NCBI GenBank assembly: GCA_905213875.1
Contig: CAJMJN010000003.1
Coordinates: 1-64,000 of the forward strand
Length of the DNA: 64,000 nt
Direction of reading: 5' to 3'
DNA from: an uncultured Clostridium sp.
GTDB taxonomy: Bacteria; Bacillota; Clostridia; TANB77; CAG-508
Within the stretch, counting starts at the first letter, position 1; each line of letters starts with the position of its first letter. The position numbers and the translations under genes are program-made. Below are positions 50,280 to 59,497 of this stretch, in pieces. The notes under the pieces are model-generated. The model ran no database searches, had not been told where the DNA came from, and was given only the letters and a program-made list of their open reading frames with translations.

Positions 50280-51230
50280 TTACTCTTTTATTTCTTTTTC
50301 TTCTGAATTACTTTTCTTATCTTCTTTTTCTTTTTTCATTTTATTACGTAATTCTTTTAATCTATGTTTTCTTTCTTTTTTCTCTATTGTAAATCTCTTT
50401 GTTACTATATTACTTATTAATATTTTCTTTAATACATCTTCTCTAACATCTGCAATTAAAGTTCCATCTTTTGCTACTGATATTTTTCCAGTTTCTTCTG
50501 ATACTACAACTACTAAACTATCTGATTCTTTTGATATTCCTATTGCTGCTCTATGTCTTGTTCCTAATTCTTTTGCAATATCTTTGTCATCTGCTAATGG
50601 TAAAACACATGCTGCTGCTGCTATTTTATTTCCTGATATTACAACTGCTCCATCATGTAATGGTGTCTTAGGTACAAATATATTTACCAATAATTGTGGT
50701 GATACTTCTGCATCCATTGGAATTCCAGTTGATATTATATCTTGAATTTTTATATCTCTTTCTATTACTATTAATGCTCCTGTTTTTGTTTTTGAAAGTT
50801 CTGTAGCAGCAATTACAATTTTATATATATCTTCTTTTGTCTTTGTAGCCAAATCCTTTTCTATACCAAAAAATTGTGCTAGTCTATTTGTTCCAAGTTG
50901 TTCTAACGCTCTACGCAATTCTGGTTGGAATATTACTATTATAGCAATAACTCCTAAATTCATTATTCCTGTTAATATCCAGTTTAATATTTTTAGATTT
51001 AATAATCCACTTACCCATGTAGCCAAAACCAATAATGCAATCCCTTTAATTAATTGCCATGCTCTAGAACCTTTTACAATTTTTAAGAAACAGTATATTA
51101 AAAATATAACTATACTTAAATCTAATATTAATGTAATTAGTTCAAATGGATTACTTTGAAGTGACTTTACATATGCTACAATACTATTTGTATAAAAATT
51201 TTCCCAATTCATTCCTAAATTTATAATCAT
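50280..51230 (-). CDS. cdaA: Diadenylate cyclase CdaA
   Basis: Makes c-di-AMP, controlling potassium and osmolyte balance and cell-wall homeostasis. 316 residues. Three N-terminal membrane helices (about 30-100), then the DAC domain with DGA at 193-195 and RHR at 225-227, and a Lys/Glu-rich C-tail. In many Firmicutes cdaR and glmM follow cdaA; here truA follows, with no YbbR/CdaR gene in view. Preceded by a 45-residue membrane protein. Confidence 0.95.
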   Translation of the reverse strand: MIINLGMNWENFYTNSIVAYVKSLQSNPFELITLILDLSIVIFLIYCFLKIVKGSRAWQLIKGIALLVLATWVSGLLNLKILNWILTGIMNLGVIAIIVIFQPELRRALEQLGTNRLAQFFGIEKDLATKTKEDIYKIVIAATELSKTKTGALIVIERDIKIQDIISTGIPMDAEVSPQLLVNIFVPKTPLHDGAVVISGNKIAAAACVLPLADDKDIAKELGTRHRAAIGISKESDSLVVVVSEETGKISVAKDGTLIADVREDVLKKILISNIVTKRFTIEKKERKHRLKELRNKMKKEKEDKKSNSEEKEIKE

Positions 51231-51246
51231 ATATTTTTATTACTCC

Positions 51247-51384
51247 TTAAAAAATTAATGCATATACAAGTGAAATTGCAGTTCCTCCTAGCATTAAAAT
51301 TGCAAGTATTCCTGCCATTATTTTCACAAATATTTGTCCTTTATCATATTTTCTTTTTTCAATATTAACATTTTTATTTTTCAT
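51247..51384 (-). CDS. Single-pass membrane miniprotein (DUF4044-like)
   Basis: 45 residues read by eye: MKNKNVNIEKRKYDKGQIF, then a membrane helix VKIMAGILAILMLGGTAISLVYALIF. AGAGGAAG stands before ATG 51384. It resembles small Firmicutes DUF4044-type proteins. Its stop is 16 nt from the cdaA start, so they are likely cotranscribed. Confidence 0.65.
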   Translation of the reverse strand: MKNKNVNIEKRKYDKGQIFVKIMAGILAILMLGGTAISLVYALIF

Positions 51385-51410
51385 TAATTTCTTCCTCTAT
51401 TATAATATTT

Positions 51411-51440
51411 AGGTTTTTAAATGGTTTTACCTATAAACCT
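51411..51440. promoter_or_regulatory. Palindromic motif upstream of the cdaA unit (copy 1)
   Basis: AGGTTT and AAACCT enclose GGTTTTACC. The 18-nt core GGTTTTACCTATAAACCT recurs exactly at 52877-52894. On the minus strand it is followed by TATTATAATAG, a possible -10, so it may be an operator at a promoter or an RNA hairpin. About 27 nt before the miniprotein start. Confidence 0.5.
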
Positions 51441-51524
51441 TTTTTATTTTAATAATATACTTACTAAATTCTTCTTTAATATTATAACAATTTAGCACAT
51501 TTTTTTCAATTACTTTTATAAATA

Positions 51525-52835
51525 TTATTTATCTTCTATAATTTTTATTATTGTTTTTGTTTTTTCTGCTTGCTCTTTTCTGATTTTTATTGTTTTACTT
51601 AAATTTTCTTTTGCTATTTGCAATTTTTCTAAATCATTTGCATGTATATATGCTATTGGTTCATCTTTTTGTACTATGTCTCCTATTTTCTTTTCTAATA
51701 CAATTCCAACTGCTGGATCTATTTCATCTTCTTTTCTTATTCGTCCTGCTCCTAATTCCCCTGCAATTTTTCCAACTGCTTTAGCTTTTATTTCATATAT
51801 ATATCCAGATTTTTCGCTATATATAGGTTCTATATATTTTGCTTCTTCGAAATTATCTATATCTGATATATATGTTATATCTCCACCTTGATTTTTTACT
51901 AATTGTTCAAACTTTTTATATGCTTTTCCATTTTTCAAGTTTTCTTCTAACATTTTTTTGGCATCTTCTAAATTACATTTGATACCTGCTAGTTTTACCA
52001 TATAACTTCCAAGTTCTAGTACTACTTGTTTTACGTCTTCCTCAATATCACCTTTTAAAGCTTTTATTGCTTCTCTTACTTCTAAACTATTTCCTATATT
52101 ATGACCTAATGGCTCTTCCATGTTTGTTAATATACATACTGTTTCTCTATTAGCTATTTTTCCTATTTCTATCATTTCTTTAGCTAATTTTTCTGCATTT
52201 TTTTGATTTTTCATAAATGCTCCATCACCAACTGTTACATCTAAAACAATTTTTTCAGCTCCACTAGCAATTTTTTTACTCATTATACTAGATGCAATTA
52301 AAGGCATACTTTCTACACAAGAAATACTATCTCTTAATTCATATATTTTCTTATCAACAGGCGCTAAGTTCATTGTTTGTGATATCATGCTTATACCTAT
52401 TTTTTTTACGTTTTCTATAAAATCCTTTACTTCTATATTAGTTTTATATCCCGGTATAGATTCTAATTTATCAACTGTTCCTCCTGTAAATCCTAGTCCT
52501 CTACCTGACATTTTAGCAACTGGAACTCCACAAGAAGCAACTAATGGTAATACTATTAATGATACTTTATCACCTACTCCTCCTGTTGAATGTTTATCTA
52601 CTATTACTTTATTTAAATTTGATAAGTTTAATATTTCTCCTGACTTTGCCATTGCTATAGCTAAATTTGCTGTTTCTTCATTAGTCATTCCTTGTATAAA
52701 TATTGCCATAATTAATGCAGCTGCTTGATAGTCTGTTATTTCTCCTTTGTTATATCCTTCTACAAAATATTCTATTTCTTCTTTTGTTAATTGTTTTTTA
52801 TCTCTTTTTTTCTCTATTATATCTAAAATGTTCAT
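51525..52835 (-). CDS. pdp: Pyrimidine-nucleoside phosphorylase
   Basis: Splits uridine/thymidine into base and (deoxy)ribose-1-phosphate. 436 residues from ATG 52835 (MNILDIIEKKRDK), 9 nt after AAGG; an ATG 6 nt upstream is too close. KHSTGGVGDKVSLIVLPLVAS is the phosphate/pyrimidine-binding signature; the C-terminal PYNP domain holds AGELGAGR and IVLEKKIGD. DeoA thymidine phosphorylases are close relatives; the Gram-positive setting favours Pdp. Confidence 0.93.
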   Translation of the reverse strand: MNILDIIEKKRDKKQLTKEEIEYFVEGYNKGEITDYQAAALIMAIFIQGMTNEETANLAIAMAKSGEILNLSNLNKVIVDKHSTGGVGDKVSLIVLPLVASCGVPVAKMSGRGLGFTGGTVDKLESIPGYKTNIEVKDFIENVKKIGISMISQTMNLAPVDKKIYELRDSISCVESMPLIASSIMSKKIASGAEKIVLDVTVGDGAFMKNQKNAEKLAKEMIEIGKIANRETVCILTNMEEPLGHNIGNSLEVREAIKALKGDIEEDVKQVVLELGSYMVKLAGIKCNLEDAKKMLEENLKNGKAYKKFEQLVKNQGGDITYISDIDNFEEAKYIEPIYSEKSGYIYEIKAKAVGKIAGELGAGRIRKEDEIDPAVGIVLEKKIGDIVQKDEPIAYIHANDLEKLQIAKENLSKTIKIRKEQAEKTKTIIKIIEDK

Positions 52836-52861
52836 TTGCATAATCCTTGTATAATGTATTT

Positions 52862-52894
52862 AGGTTTTTTTATAAAGGTTTTACCTATAAACCT
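52862..52894. promoter_or_regulatory. Palindromic motif upstream of pdp (copy 2)
   Basis: AGGTTT...AAACCT enclosing GGTTTTACC, identical in its 18-nt core with copy 1 and in the same orientation, about 27 nt upstream of the pdp start. On the minus strand CATTATAC follows, a possible weak -10. Confidence 0.5.
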
Positions 52895-52914
52895 ATTACT
52901 ACCATTATTATATT

Positions 52915-53556
52915 TTAAGAATTTGTAAAATGTTTTGTAAATGTTAGTCTATGTATTGGGCAAAGTCCATATTCTTTTATTGCAGCTATATGTTTAGCTG
53001 TGCCATATCCCTTATGTGATGAAAATCCATATTGTGGATATATTTCATCCCATTGTCTCATTATTCTATCCCTTGTTACTTTAGCTAAAATTGATGCAGC
53101 TGCAATATTATAACATTTAGCATCACCTTTTATTATTGGTTCATATGGAATTCCTCTTGTATTAATATGTGTTAATGCATCAACTATAATTAGATCTGGC
53201 TTTACATCTAATCCATCAACAACTTCTGTAACTCCTTGTTTTGTTGCATTTAATATGTTTATATCATCTATTACATGATGGTCTATTACTGCTATTGAAT
53301 AACTTATTGCTTCTTCTTTTATTACATCATATAATTTTTCTCTTCTTTTTTCTGTTACTTTTTTTGAATCATTAATACCTTCTATCATTGAATCTTGTGG
53401 CATAATAACCCCCGCAACAACAACAGGACCAGCTAATGGTCCTCTTCCTGCCTCATCTATTCCACATATATTTTTAAATCCTTTACTATATAAATCTTTT
53501 TCTATTTCTTTTATTTTTGTTAGTCTTTCTAATTCTTTTTCTTTCATATTAATCAT
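52915..53556 (-). CDS. rnhB: Ribonuclease HII
   Basis: Cuts RNA in RNA-DNA hybrids and misincorporated ribonucleotides. 213 residues. Catalytic DEAGRGPLAG (two acidic), later DALTH and VTRD supply the other acidic residues; C-terminal SSHKGYGTAKH is the family signature. The start may be ATG 53556 or 53547; the ribosome site AAGGA is close to the first. It starts 6 nt after the pilin-like gene. Confidence 0.95.
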   Translation of the reverse strand: MINMKEKELERLTKIKEIEKDLYSKGFKNICGIDEAGRGPLAGPVVVAGVIMPQDSMIEGINDSKKVTEKRREKLYDVIKEEAISYSIAVIDHHVIDDINILNATKQGVTEVVDGLDVKPDLIIVDALTHINTRGIPYEPIIKGDAKCYNIAAASILAKVTRDRIMRQWDEIYPQYGFSSHKGYGTAKHIAAIKEYGLCPIHRLTFTKHFTNS

Positions 53557-53561
53557 ATTCC

Positions 53562-54059
53562 TTATTTTTCTATATTATCTATTTCTGTTAATGAATATCT
53601 TCCATTATATCCAAGTGTATTATATACTTCAACAGTTGCATTTGAGTCATCAAATTTTATTAGATAATATTCTTTATTTTTTAATTCTACTTTATCTAAT
53701 CCCCATTGTTTCATTGCTTCTGCTGTAACCTTATAGCATTCTGATACAGGTATTTCTGATGATGTTGATATTCCTGTTGCTGGTTCTAGTTTCGCCTCTG
53801 TTTCATATATTGCTTTTCTTATTTCTGCAATTTTAGTTTCATCTGTTGATTTACCTATTTTAAAATTTGCTTCTTCTACATATTCTTTTGATTTTGCCTG
53901 TATTAATAACATATTTGTTCTTAATTCTTCCAATTTTGATCTATTTATTGTTTCTTTACCTTCATATACAGTTATTCCTGCAATTATTAATAATACTACT
54001 ATTGTTATTACTAGTGCTAATAAAGTTACACCATTATTTTTTTCTATTATATCTTTCAT
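53562..54059 (-). CDS. Type IV pilin-like prepilin
   Basis: 165 residues. The N-terminus MKDIIEKNNG-VTLLALVITIVVLLIIAGITV is a prepilin leader with cleavage after Gly, then the hydrophobic alpha-1 helix. The usual Glu at position 5 of the mature protein is absent (Ala instead). The helix continues into a coiled part (ETINRSKLEELRTNMLLIQAKSKEYVEEA) and a C-terminal beta-rich region. No prepilin peptidase or assembly ATPase is in the window. Likely a minor pilin or pseudopilin. Confidence 0.75.
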   Translation of the reverse strand: MKDIIEKNNGVTLLALVITIVVLLIIAGITVYEGKETINRSKLEELRTNMLLIQAKSKEYVEEANFKIGKSTDETKIAEIRKAIYETEAKLEPATGISTSSEIPVSECYKVTAEAMKQWGLDKVELKNKEYYLIKFDDSNATVEVYNTLGYNGRYSLTEIDNIEK

Positions 54060-54302
54060 TTTTTATAAAATTCCTTTCTAAACTTCTATTTTTCTTCCTA
54101 TTCATTATAAATAAATTCCTATAATAATTCAAGCATTTTAATATATTATTTTATGTAAGATTACCTAATCTTTTAAATAAGCTAAAGTTTTATTAAGATC
54201 TTAAAACTTTCTAATTTTTTTCACAAAATATTCACAAACCTATTGTATTATATAATTACATTAGGATATTATAAATATAGATTATTTTCAGGAGGTATTA
54301 AA

Positions 54303-55613
54303 ATGGAAGAAAATAATAAAAAACCAATTATCGAAATAAAAAAAGAAAATTCTAAAAAATCTTCAAATTTTGAAGCTGTAAAAGCAAATAATAAAAATAC
54401 AGCAAATTCTAAAAAATCTAGAACTAATAATAGTGGATTTGGTAAAACAGTATTAGTTCCATTTGTTAGTGGAGTTGTGGGTTGTGCCATTGTAGTTGGT
54501 ACATGTTTTGGTGTTCCATCTATTAGAACAAAATTGTTAAGTTCTAATTCTACTGCATCTACATCAAATTCTTCTAATTCAAATGTAAGTGGATATGTTA
54601 GTCAAACTTCACTCTCTAATTACTCAGACACCGCTGTATATGCTGCTAATAAGATATTGCCTTCAGTTGTAGGAATTGAAGTTCAATATAGTGTAAATTC
54701 TATGTTGTCTATGTTTGGAAGTAGAAGTCAATCTCAAACAGCAACAGCTACTGGTTCTGGAATTATAATAAGTGAAGATGGATATATTTTAACAAATAAT
54801 CATATTGTTTCTACATCTTCTTCATCATCTAGTAGTTCTTCTAGTAGCAACTACTATTCAGTATCAGAAGCTGAAAAGGTTACTGTAACATTATTTAATG
54901 ATGAAACAACATATGAAGCAAAAATTGTAGGTACTGATGAACAAACAGATTTAGCTGTTATAAAAATAGAAAAAACAGGACTTCCAAAAGCAGAATTTGC
55001 AGATTCTGACAGTATTAAAGTTGGTGAATTTGCAATGGCAGTTGGCAATCCTTTAGGAATGCAAAGTAGTATTACTTGTGGAGTAGTAAGTGCTATTAAT
55101 CGTAAAATTACAGATAGTGATGGAAAAGAATTTACTTTAATTCAAACTGATGCAGCAATAAATGCTGGTAACAGTGGTGGTGCATTAGTTAATAGTCAAG
55201 GTCAAGTTATTGGTATTAATACATTAAAATTACAAGGAACTGGAATTGAAGGTATGGGATTTGCTATTCCAATTAATTCAACCACAGATATTACTTCACA
55301 ATTAATTCAATATAGTAAAGTAAAAAGACCTTATATTGGTGTTACAGGTATGGATTTAAGTGAAAATACAGCAAAAGCAAATAATTTAGTTAAAGGTATT
55401 TATGTTAAAGCTGTTGATGATTTCTCTGCTGCTGAAAAAGCTGGAATAAAAATAGGTGATGTAATAATTGAAGCAGATGGAACAAAAATTACAACGATGG
55501 ATGAATTAAACTCAATTAAAAATAAACACTCTATTGGTGATGAAATGAAAATCAAAGTAAATCGTAATGGTCAAGAAAAAGAATTAACTTTAACTTTAGG
55601 AGAACAACCTTAA
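54303..55613 (+). CDS. htrA: HtrA-type membrane serine protease with PDZ domain
   Basis: 436 residues from ATG 54303 after AGGAGG; the earlier in-frame ATG lacks one. A cytosolic charged lead is followed by a membrane helix (about 48-70), a Ser-rich spacer, the trypsin-like domain with H167 (TNNHIVS), D216 (TDLAVIKI) and S291 (GNSGGAL), and a C-terminal PDZ domain (RPYIGVTGMDLSENTA...GDVIIEADGTKIT). A run of 11 Ser follows the catalytic His. It degrades misfolded exported proteins. Confidence 0.95.
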   Translation: MEENNKKPIIEIKKENSKKSSNFEAVKANNKNTANSKKSRTNNSGFGKTVLVPFVSGVVGCAIVVGTCFGVPSIRTKLLSSNSTASTSNSSNSNVSGYVSQTSLSNYSDTAVYAANKILPSVVGIEVQYSVNSMLSMFGSRSQSQTATATGSGIIISEDGYILTNNHIVSTSSSSSSSSSSSNYYSVSEAEKVTVTLFNDETTYEAKIVGTDEQTDLAVIKIEKTGLPKAEFADSDSIKVGEFAMAVGNPLGMQSSITCGVVSAINRKITDSDGKEFTLIQTDAAINAGNSGGALVNSQGQVIGINTLKLQGTGIEGMGFAIPINSTTDITSQLIQYSKVKRPYIGVTGMDLSENTAKANNLVKGIYVKAVDDFSAAEKAGIKIGDVIIEADGTKITTMDELNSIKNKHSIGDEMKIKVNRNGQEKELTLTLGEQP

Positions 55614-55720
55614 TCTTTTCACTTTTAGTTCACACAATGGACAAAATACATTGTTAAAATACAAGCATAGTCAGTAAGGAGATTACTGATTGAATATAAA
55701 AAACATCCCCTTTTATTTTC

Positions 55721-55760
55721 AAAAAGAGAAGAAATTTGTCGATTTCTTCTCTCCTTTTTT
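55721..55760 (+). terminator. Terminator downstream of htrA
   Basis: AGAGAAGAAAT, loop TTGTCG, ATTTCTTCTCT then TCC and a T-run. Located 110 nt after the htrA stop. Confidence 0.8.
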
Positions 55761-56026
55761 ATTATAACCATATTATAGTAAATACTAAAAATCTAGAAGT
55801 ATGGAGCCATACTTCTTTTAGTTTGAATTATAATCAATCTATTTATATAGTAGGAAGTATGGTCAATCTACATATTAATTTTATATTTGATAATAATATT
55901 ACACCATGACCTATAACAAAACTATGTACGCAGATTTGTCCTTATCTCCATGAATTATTATATCAAATTTTTTCCATTTATTATTAAATATAAAGTTATT
56001 GAGTGTAGCTCTCGTAAATGAACTTG
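55761..56026. other. Unassigned spacer with repeats and possible small RNA
   Basis: No gene. A hairpin AGAAGTATGG-ag-CCATACTTCT at 55795-55816, and the same GAAGTATGG again at 55853-55862. Further on TTTGATAATAAT (about 55887) can pair with ATTATTATATCAAA (about 55957) around CATG...CATG. TTGTCC-17-TATATC at about 55936-55964 might be a promoter. The region ends in a strong terminator with no preceding ORF, which is why a non-coding RNA is possible. Confidence 0.35.
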
Positions 56027-56053
56027 AAAAAAGCCACTTAAAGTGGCTTTTTT
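56027..56053 (+). terminator. Orphan strong terminator
   Basis: AAAAAAGCCACTT and AAGTGGCTTTTTT, a nearly perfect palindrome with a T-run. No ORF ends in front of it on the plus strand. Confidence 0.75.
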
Positions 56054-56074
56054 CTTTTTATTTATATTTATATA

Positions 56075-56104
56075 AAATGACTTTTTGCTCCGACCCCAAA
56101 ATCA
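56075..56104. repeat. Single-arm relative of the ldh-downstream inverted repeat
   Basis: TTTTTGCTCCGACCCCAAAATCAT matches the right arm at 21484-21505 apart from the GACC/GTCC segment. It abuts the stop of the 56102 gene, as the 21.5-kb arm abuts the ldh stop. Confidence 0.65.
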
Positions 56105-56965
56105 TAATACTACTATATCCATTTCTGATGTTGCCATTTGGTTTCCATATGCATATATTACATATAATATATTTCCTGTAAAATAAAATTCTGTTGATTT
56201 TTCTATACTATAAATATCACTGTTTATATCTCTTGAATATATATTATATCCTAAACTTTTTAAATCTTGAGCTTTTTTTTGCTCTGTCTGTATATCTGCT
56301 TTTATCTTATTTTGAACATCATTTTCGTTTAACTGCTCTATTTTTAAGACTTCTGCTAATGTTATTTCTTTATTATTTCTTAAGTCATAATTATATGTTT
56401 GGATTATTACTTTCTGAGCTTTTGATCCTTCTTTTAAATTAGATTTAATCATTACTGATAATATGTCATCTTGAATATTTGCAACATATTCCACTGTATA
56501 AATAACATTATTATTTTCGCTTTGTAGAACTTTTTTTGCCATATCAACAAAAATATTTTCTATTTCTTGATTGTATTTTTCCACTACTTCTCCACTTATA
56601 TTTATATGTGGTATATGTACCTCTAAATCATAACTATTCAATTTCGTTTCTTTTTTCTCATATTTAGTATACACTATTTTTTTGTCTGCTTCTTCTTTTT
56701 TAGAGTTATTTGTGTCATTATCATTTGTTATTGTATTATTAAAAATAGTATTAAATTCTGATTTTATTGTTTGTTGCTGTTCTTCTGTTTTGCTACCTAA
56801 TCCATCTTTTTGACTTATTCCAATAAATTTAGCTATATCTATTCTTGTATAAAATTGTACATAAAATGCAATTATTACACTAATTATACAAATTATTATT
56901 ATTGATATATAAATAAATAATTGTCTCTTCTTTATTCTGTTTTTTTCTGGTAAAACTACGTTCAT
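56102..56965 (-). CDS. Membrane-anchored protein with DUF3298/RsiV-like C-terminus
   Basis: 287 residues. N-terminal anchor (about 15-40), a polar Asp/Asn/Lys linker (60-105), then an extracytoplasmic domain: YDLEVHIPHINISGEVVEKYNQEIENIF...NYDLRNNKEITLAEVLKIEQ...EFYFTGNILYVIYAYGNQMATSEMDIVV. This layout matches the DUF4163/DUF3298 pair found in RsiV and PdaC-type proteins. No partner sigma factor is adjacent. Function unknown. Confidence 0.7.
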   Translation of the reverse strand: MNVVLPEKNRIKKRQLFIYISIIIICIISVIIAFYVQFYTRIDIAKFIGISQKDGLGSKTEEQQQTIKSEFNTIFNNTITNDNDTNNSKKEEADKKIVYTKYEKKETKLNSYDLEVHIPHINISGEVVEKYNQEIENIFVDMAKKVLQSENNNVIYTVEYVANIQDDILSVMIKSNLKEGSKAQKVIIQTYNYDLRNNKEITLAEVLKIEQLNENDVQNKIKADIQTEQKKAQDLKSLGYNIYSRDINSDIYSIEKSTEFYFTGNILYVIYAYGNQMATSEMDIVVL

Positions 56966-57061
56966 TATCTACCCTCTTTTACATTTGTATTATCTGTTTT
57001 ATTATAACATTATATTTAATTTTTATCAACATTAATTTTGTATTAATATTAACTCAAAATA

Positions 57062-57090
57062 TTGACTATTACTAGTTTTTAAGGTATTAT
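57062..57090 (+). promoter_or_regulatory. Promoter of the clpE-like gene
   Basis: TTGACT (57062-57067), 17-nt spacer, TATTAT (57085-57090), 40 nt before the ATG. No CtsR heptad repeat (GGTCAAA type) was recognised nearby. Confidence 0.65.
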
Positions 57091-57130
57091 ATTGTAGTAA
57101 TATTTTATTAAGAAATGAGGAATTTTAAGT

Positions 57131-59488
57131 ATGTTATGTTCAGAATGTAATAAAAATCCAGCAATACTTTTTTATAAAAAAATTGAAGATGGAAAAGAAT
57201 CTTTAGAAGGTTATTGCTATGACTGTGCTAAGAAAAAAGGAATAAATCCTACTGAAGTACTTTCACAACAAAATAACTTTTTATCACATGATAAATTAAA
57301 TATTAATGATATGTCAAAACAATTTGAAAGTATTTTTAAAGATTTAGCAGAAAATATTAATCTTGAAGATTTAGAAAATATTGAAGGTGCTATTACCTTT
57401 GATAATATAGATGGAAAAACTGATGATGATGGTGAATCATCTAAAATATCAGGTACAGCTATTCCATTAGGTTCTATTTTTAATATGTTTCAAAATAACA
57501 ATAATAATGAAGAAGAAACTGAACCTAGTACAGGACGTAAAAAAGTTAAAGTTGAAAAACGTCCTAAACAAAATAAAAAGAAAAAATTTCTTGATACTTT
57601 TGGAACTAACTTAACTACAAAAGCAAAAAATAACCAACTAGATATGGTTATTGGTAGAGAAAAAGAAATTCAAAGGATTGTTCAAATTTTAAATAGACGT
57701 TCAAAAAACAACCCTTGCTTAATTGGTGAACCAGGTGTTGGTAAAACTGCTATTGCACAAGGTTTAGCTATAAAAATCGCTAACCAAAATGTTCCAGCCA
57801 AATTACTTAACAAAGAAGTTTATTTGTTAGATATGACTTCTGTCATTGCTGGTACACAATTTAGAGGTCAATTTGAATCACGTATGAAAGGCATAATTGA
57901 CGAATGTAAAGAATATGGAAATATTATTTTAGTAATTGATGAAATCCATAATATTATCGGAGCTGGTGATGGTGAACATTCTATGAATGCAGCAAATATT
58001 CTAAAACCTGCCCTATCTAATGGTGAAATTCAATTAATTGGTACTACAACATTAAAAGAATATAGAAAATATATCGAAAAAGATTCTGCTTTAGAAAGAA
58101 GATTCCAACAAGTTTTAGTTGAAGAGCCTTCAATTGATGACAGTATAGGAATTTTGGAAGGAATAAAAAAATATTATGAAGAATATCATAAAGTAAAAAT
58201 TTCTTCTGATGTAATTCGTCAAGCTGTTATAATGTCTGAAAAATATATACATGACAGATTTTTACCAGATAAAGCTATTGATATATTAGATGAAGCTTGT
58301 TCAAGAATTAACCTTGAAAATAAAGCTCTATACAAATTAGAAATGTTAAAACAAGAATTATCAAAAGTTCAAGCAGAAAAAGAAGAAGTTATTGCAGCAG
58401 ATTCTACTGAAGATTATCAAAAAGCTGCTGATTTAAAAACTCGTGAATGTCAACTTATAGAAGAAATTGATAAATTAAGTGCTAAAACAAAACCAAAACA
58501 ATTAACAGTTCAAGATATTGCTACTGTTATTGAAAACTGGACTAAAATACCTGTTAAGAAAATAACTGAAGAAGAAACTCAAAAATTATTAAATTTAGAA
58601 ACAAATCTTCATAAAAGAATTATTGGTCAAGACGAAGCTGTAAGCAGTGTTGCAAGAGCAATTCGTAGAAATCGTGCAGGACTAAAAAGCACTAAAAGAC
58701 CACCTTCTTTTATATTTGTAGGTCCAACAGGTGTTGGTAAAACAGAACTTGCTAAAAGCTTAGCTTATGAAATGTTTGGAAGTGAAGATTCTATCATTAG
58801 AATAGATATGTCTGAATACATGGAAAGTCATTCTACATCTAAATTAATTGGTGCACCTCCAGGATATGTTGGATATGATGATGCTGGTCAATTAACTGAT
58901 AAAGTAAAGAGAAAACCATATTCTATAATTTTACTAGATGAAATTGAAAAAGCTCATCCTGATGTATTTAACATTTTATTACAAGTATTAGATGATGGTA
59001 AATTAACTGATAGCCAAGGAAATACAGTAAGCTTTTCTAACACAATTATTATAATGACATCAAATGCAGGTTCAAATGTTAATAATAATTCTATTGGTTT
59101 TGGAAATGAAACTGTTAATAAGGATAAACTTATAGACAGATTAAAAGAATATTTTAGACCTGAATTTTTAAACAGAGTTGATGAAATTATTAGTTTTGAT
59201 TCATTAACAAAAGAACAATTATTACAAATTGTTGATTTAATGTTAAAAGATACATCAAAAGCCTTACAAGATAAAGATATTACTTTAGAAGTTTCATCTA
59301 AAGCCAAAAATTATCTTTTAGAAAAAGGAACTGATATCAAATTTGGTGCAAGACCTTTACGTAGAGCTATCCAAAGATATATTGAAGATGAATTATCTGA
59401 AATGATTTTAAGAGGTCAATTAATTGATGGTCAAAAAGTAGTAGTAGATTTTGAAAAAGATAAACTAAAATTTAAAATAGAAGATTAG
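57131..59488 (+). CDS. clpE: ClpE-like Clp ATPase with N-terminal zinc finger
   Basis: 785 residues. N-terminal treble-clef zinc finger (C3, C6, C29, C32) instead of the double Clp_N repeat; an acidic linker; AAA-1 with Walker A GEPGVGKT near 199; an UVR-like middle segment (EDYQKAADLKTRECQLIEEIDKL) at about 430; AAA-2 with GPTGVGKT near 531, DEIEKAHPDVFN and the sensor NSIGFG(N)E; C-terminal D2 domain. The zinc finger points to ClpE rather than ClpC. It unfolds substrates for ClpP. Followed 9 nt later by pgsA. Confidence 0.9.
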   Translation: MLCSECNKNPAILFYKKIEDGKESLEGYCYDCAKKKGINPTEVLSQQNNFLSHDKLNINDMSKQFESIFKDLAENINLEDLENIEGAITFDNIDGKTDDDGESSKISGTAIPLGSIFNMFQNNNNNEEETEPSTGRKKVKVEKRPKQNKKKKFLDTFGTNLTTKAKNNQLDMVIGREKEIQRIVQILNRRSKNNPCLIGEPGVGKTAIAQGLAIKIANQNVPAKLLNKEVYLLDMTSVIAGTQFRGQFESRMKGIIDECKEYGNIILVIDEIHNIIGAGDGEHSMNAANILKPALSNGEIQLIGTTTLKEYRKYIEKDSALERRFQQVLVEEPSIDDSIGILEGIKKYYEEYHKVKISSDVIRQAVIMSEKYIHDRFLPDKAIDILDEACSRINLENKALYKLEMLKQELSKVQAEKEEVIAADSTEDYQKAADLKTRECQLIEEIDKLSAKTKPKQLTVQDIATVIENWTKIPVKKITEEETQKLLNLETNLHKRIIGQDEAVSSVARAIRRNRAGLKSTKRPPSFIFVGPTGVGKTELAKSLAYEMFGSEDSIIRIDMSEYMESHSTSKLIGAPPGYVGYDDAGQLTDKVKRKPYSIILLDEIEKAHPDVFNILLQVLDDGKLTDSQGNTVSFSNTIIIMTSNAGSNVNNNSIGFGNETVNKDKLIDRLKEYFRPEFLNRVDEIISFDSLTKEQLLQIVDLMLKDTSKALQDKDITLEVSSKAKNYLLEKGTDIKFGARPLRRAIQRYIEDELSEMILRGQLIDGQKVVVDFEKDKLKFKIED

Positions 59489-59497
59489 GAGAAAACA

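Noticed and set aside
54820..54850. Ser-codon repeat in htrA as a possible phase-variation tract
   Set aside because: The run uses mixed Ser codons (tct, tca, agt, agc), so it is not a simple slippage tract; it is more likely a flexible loop.
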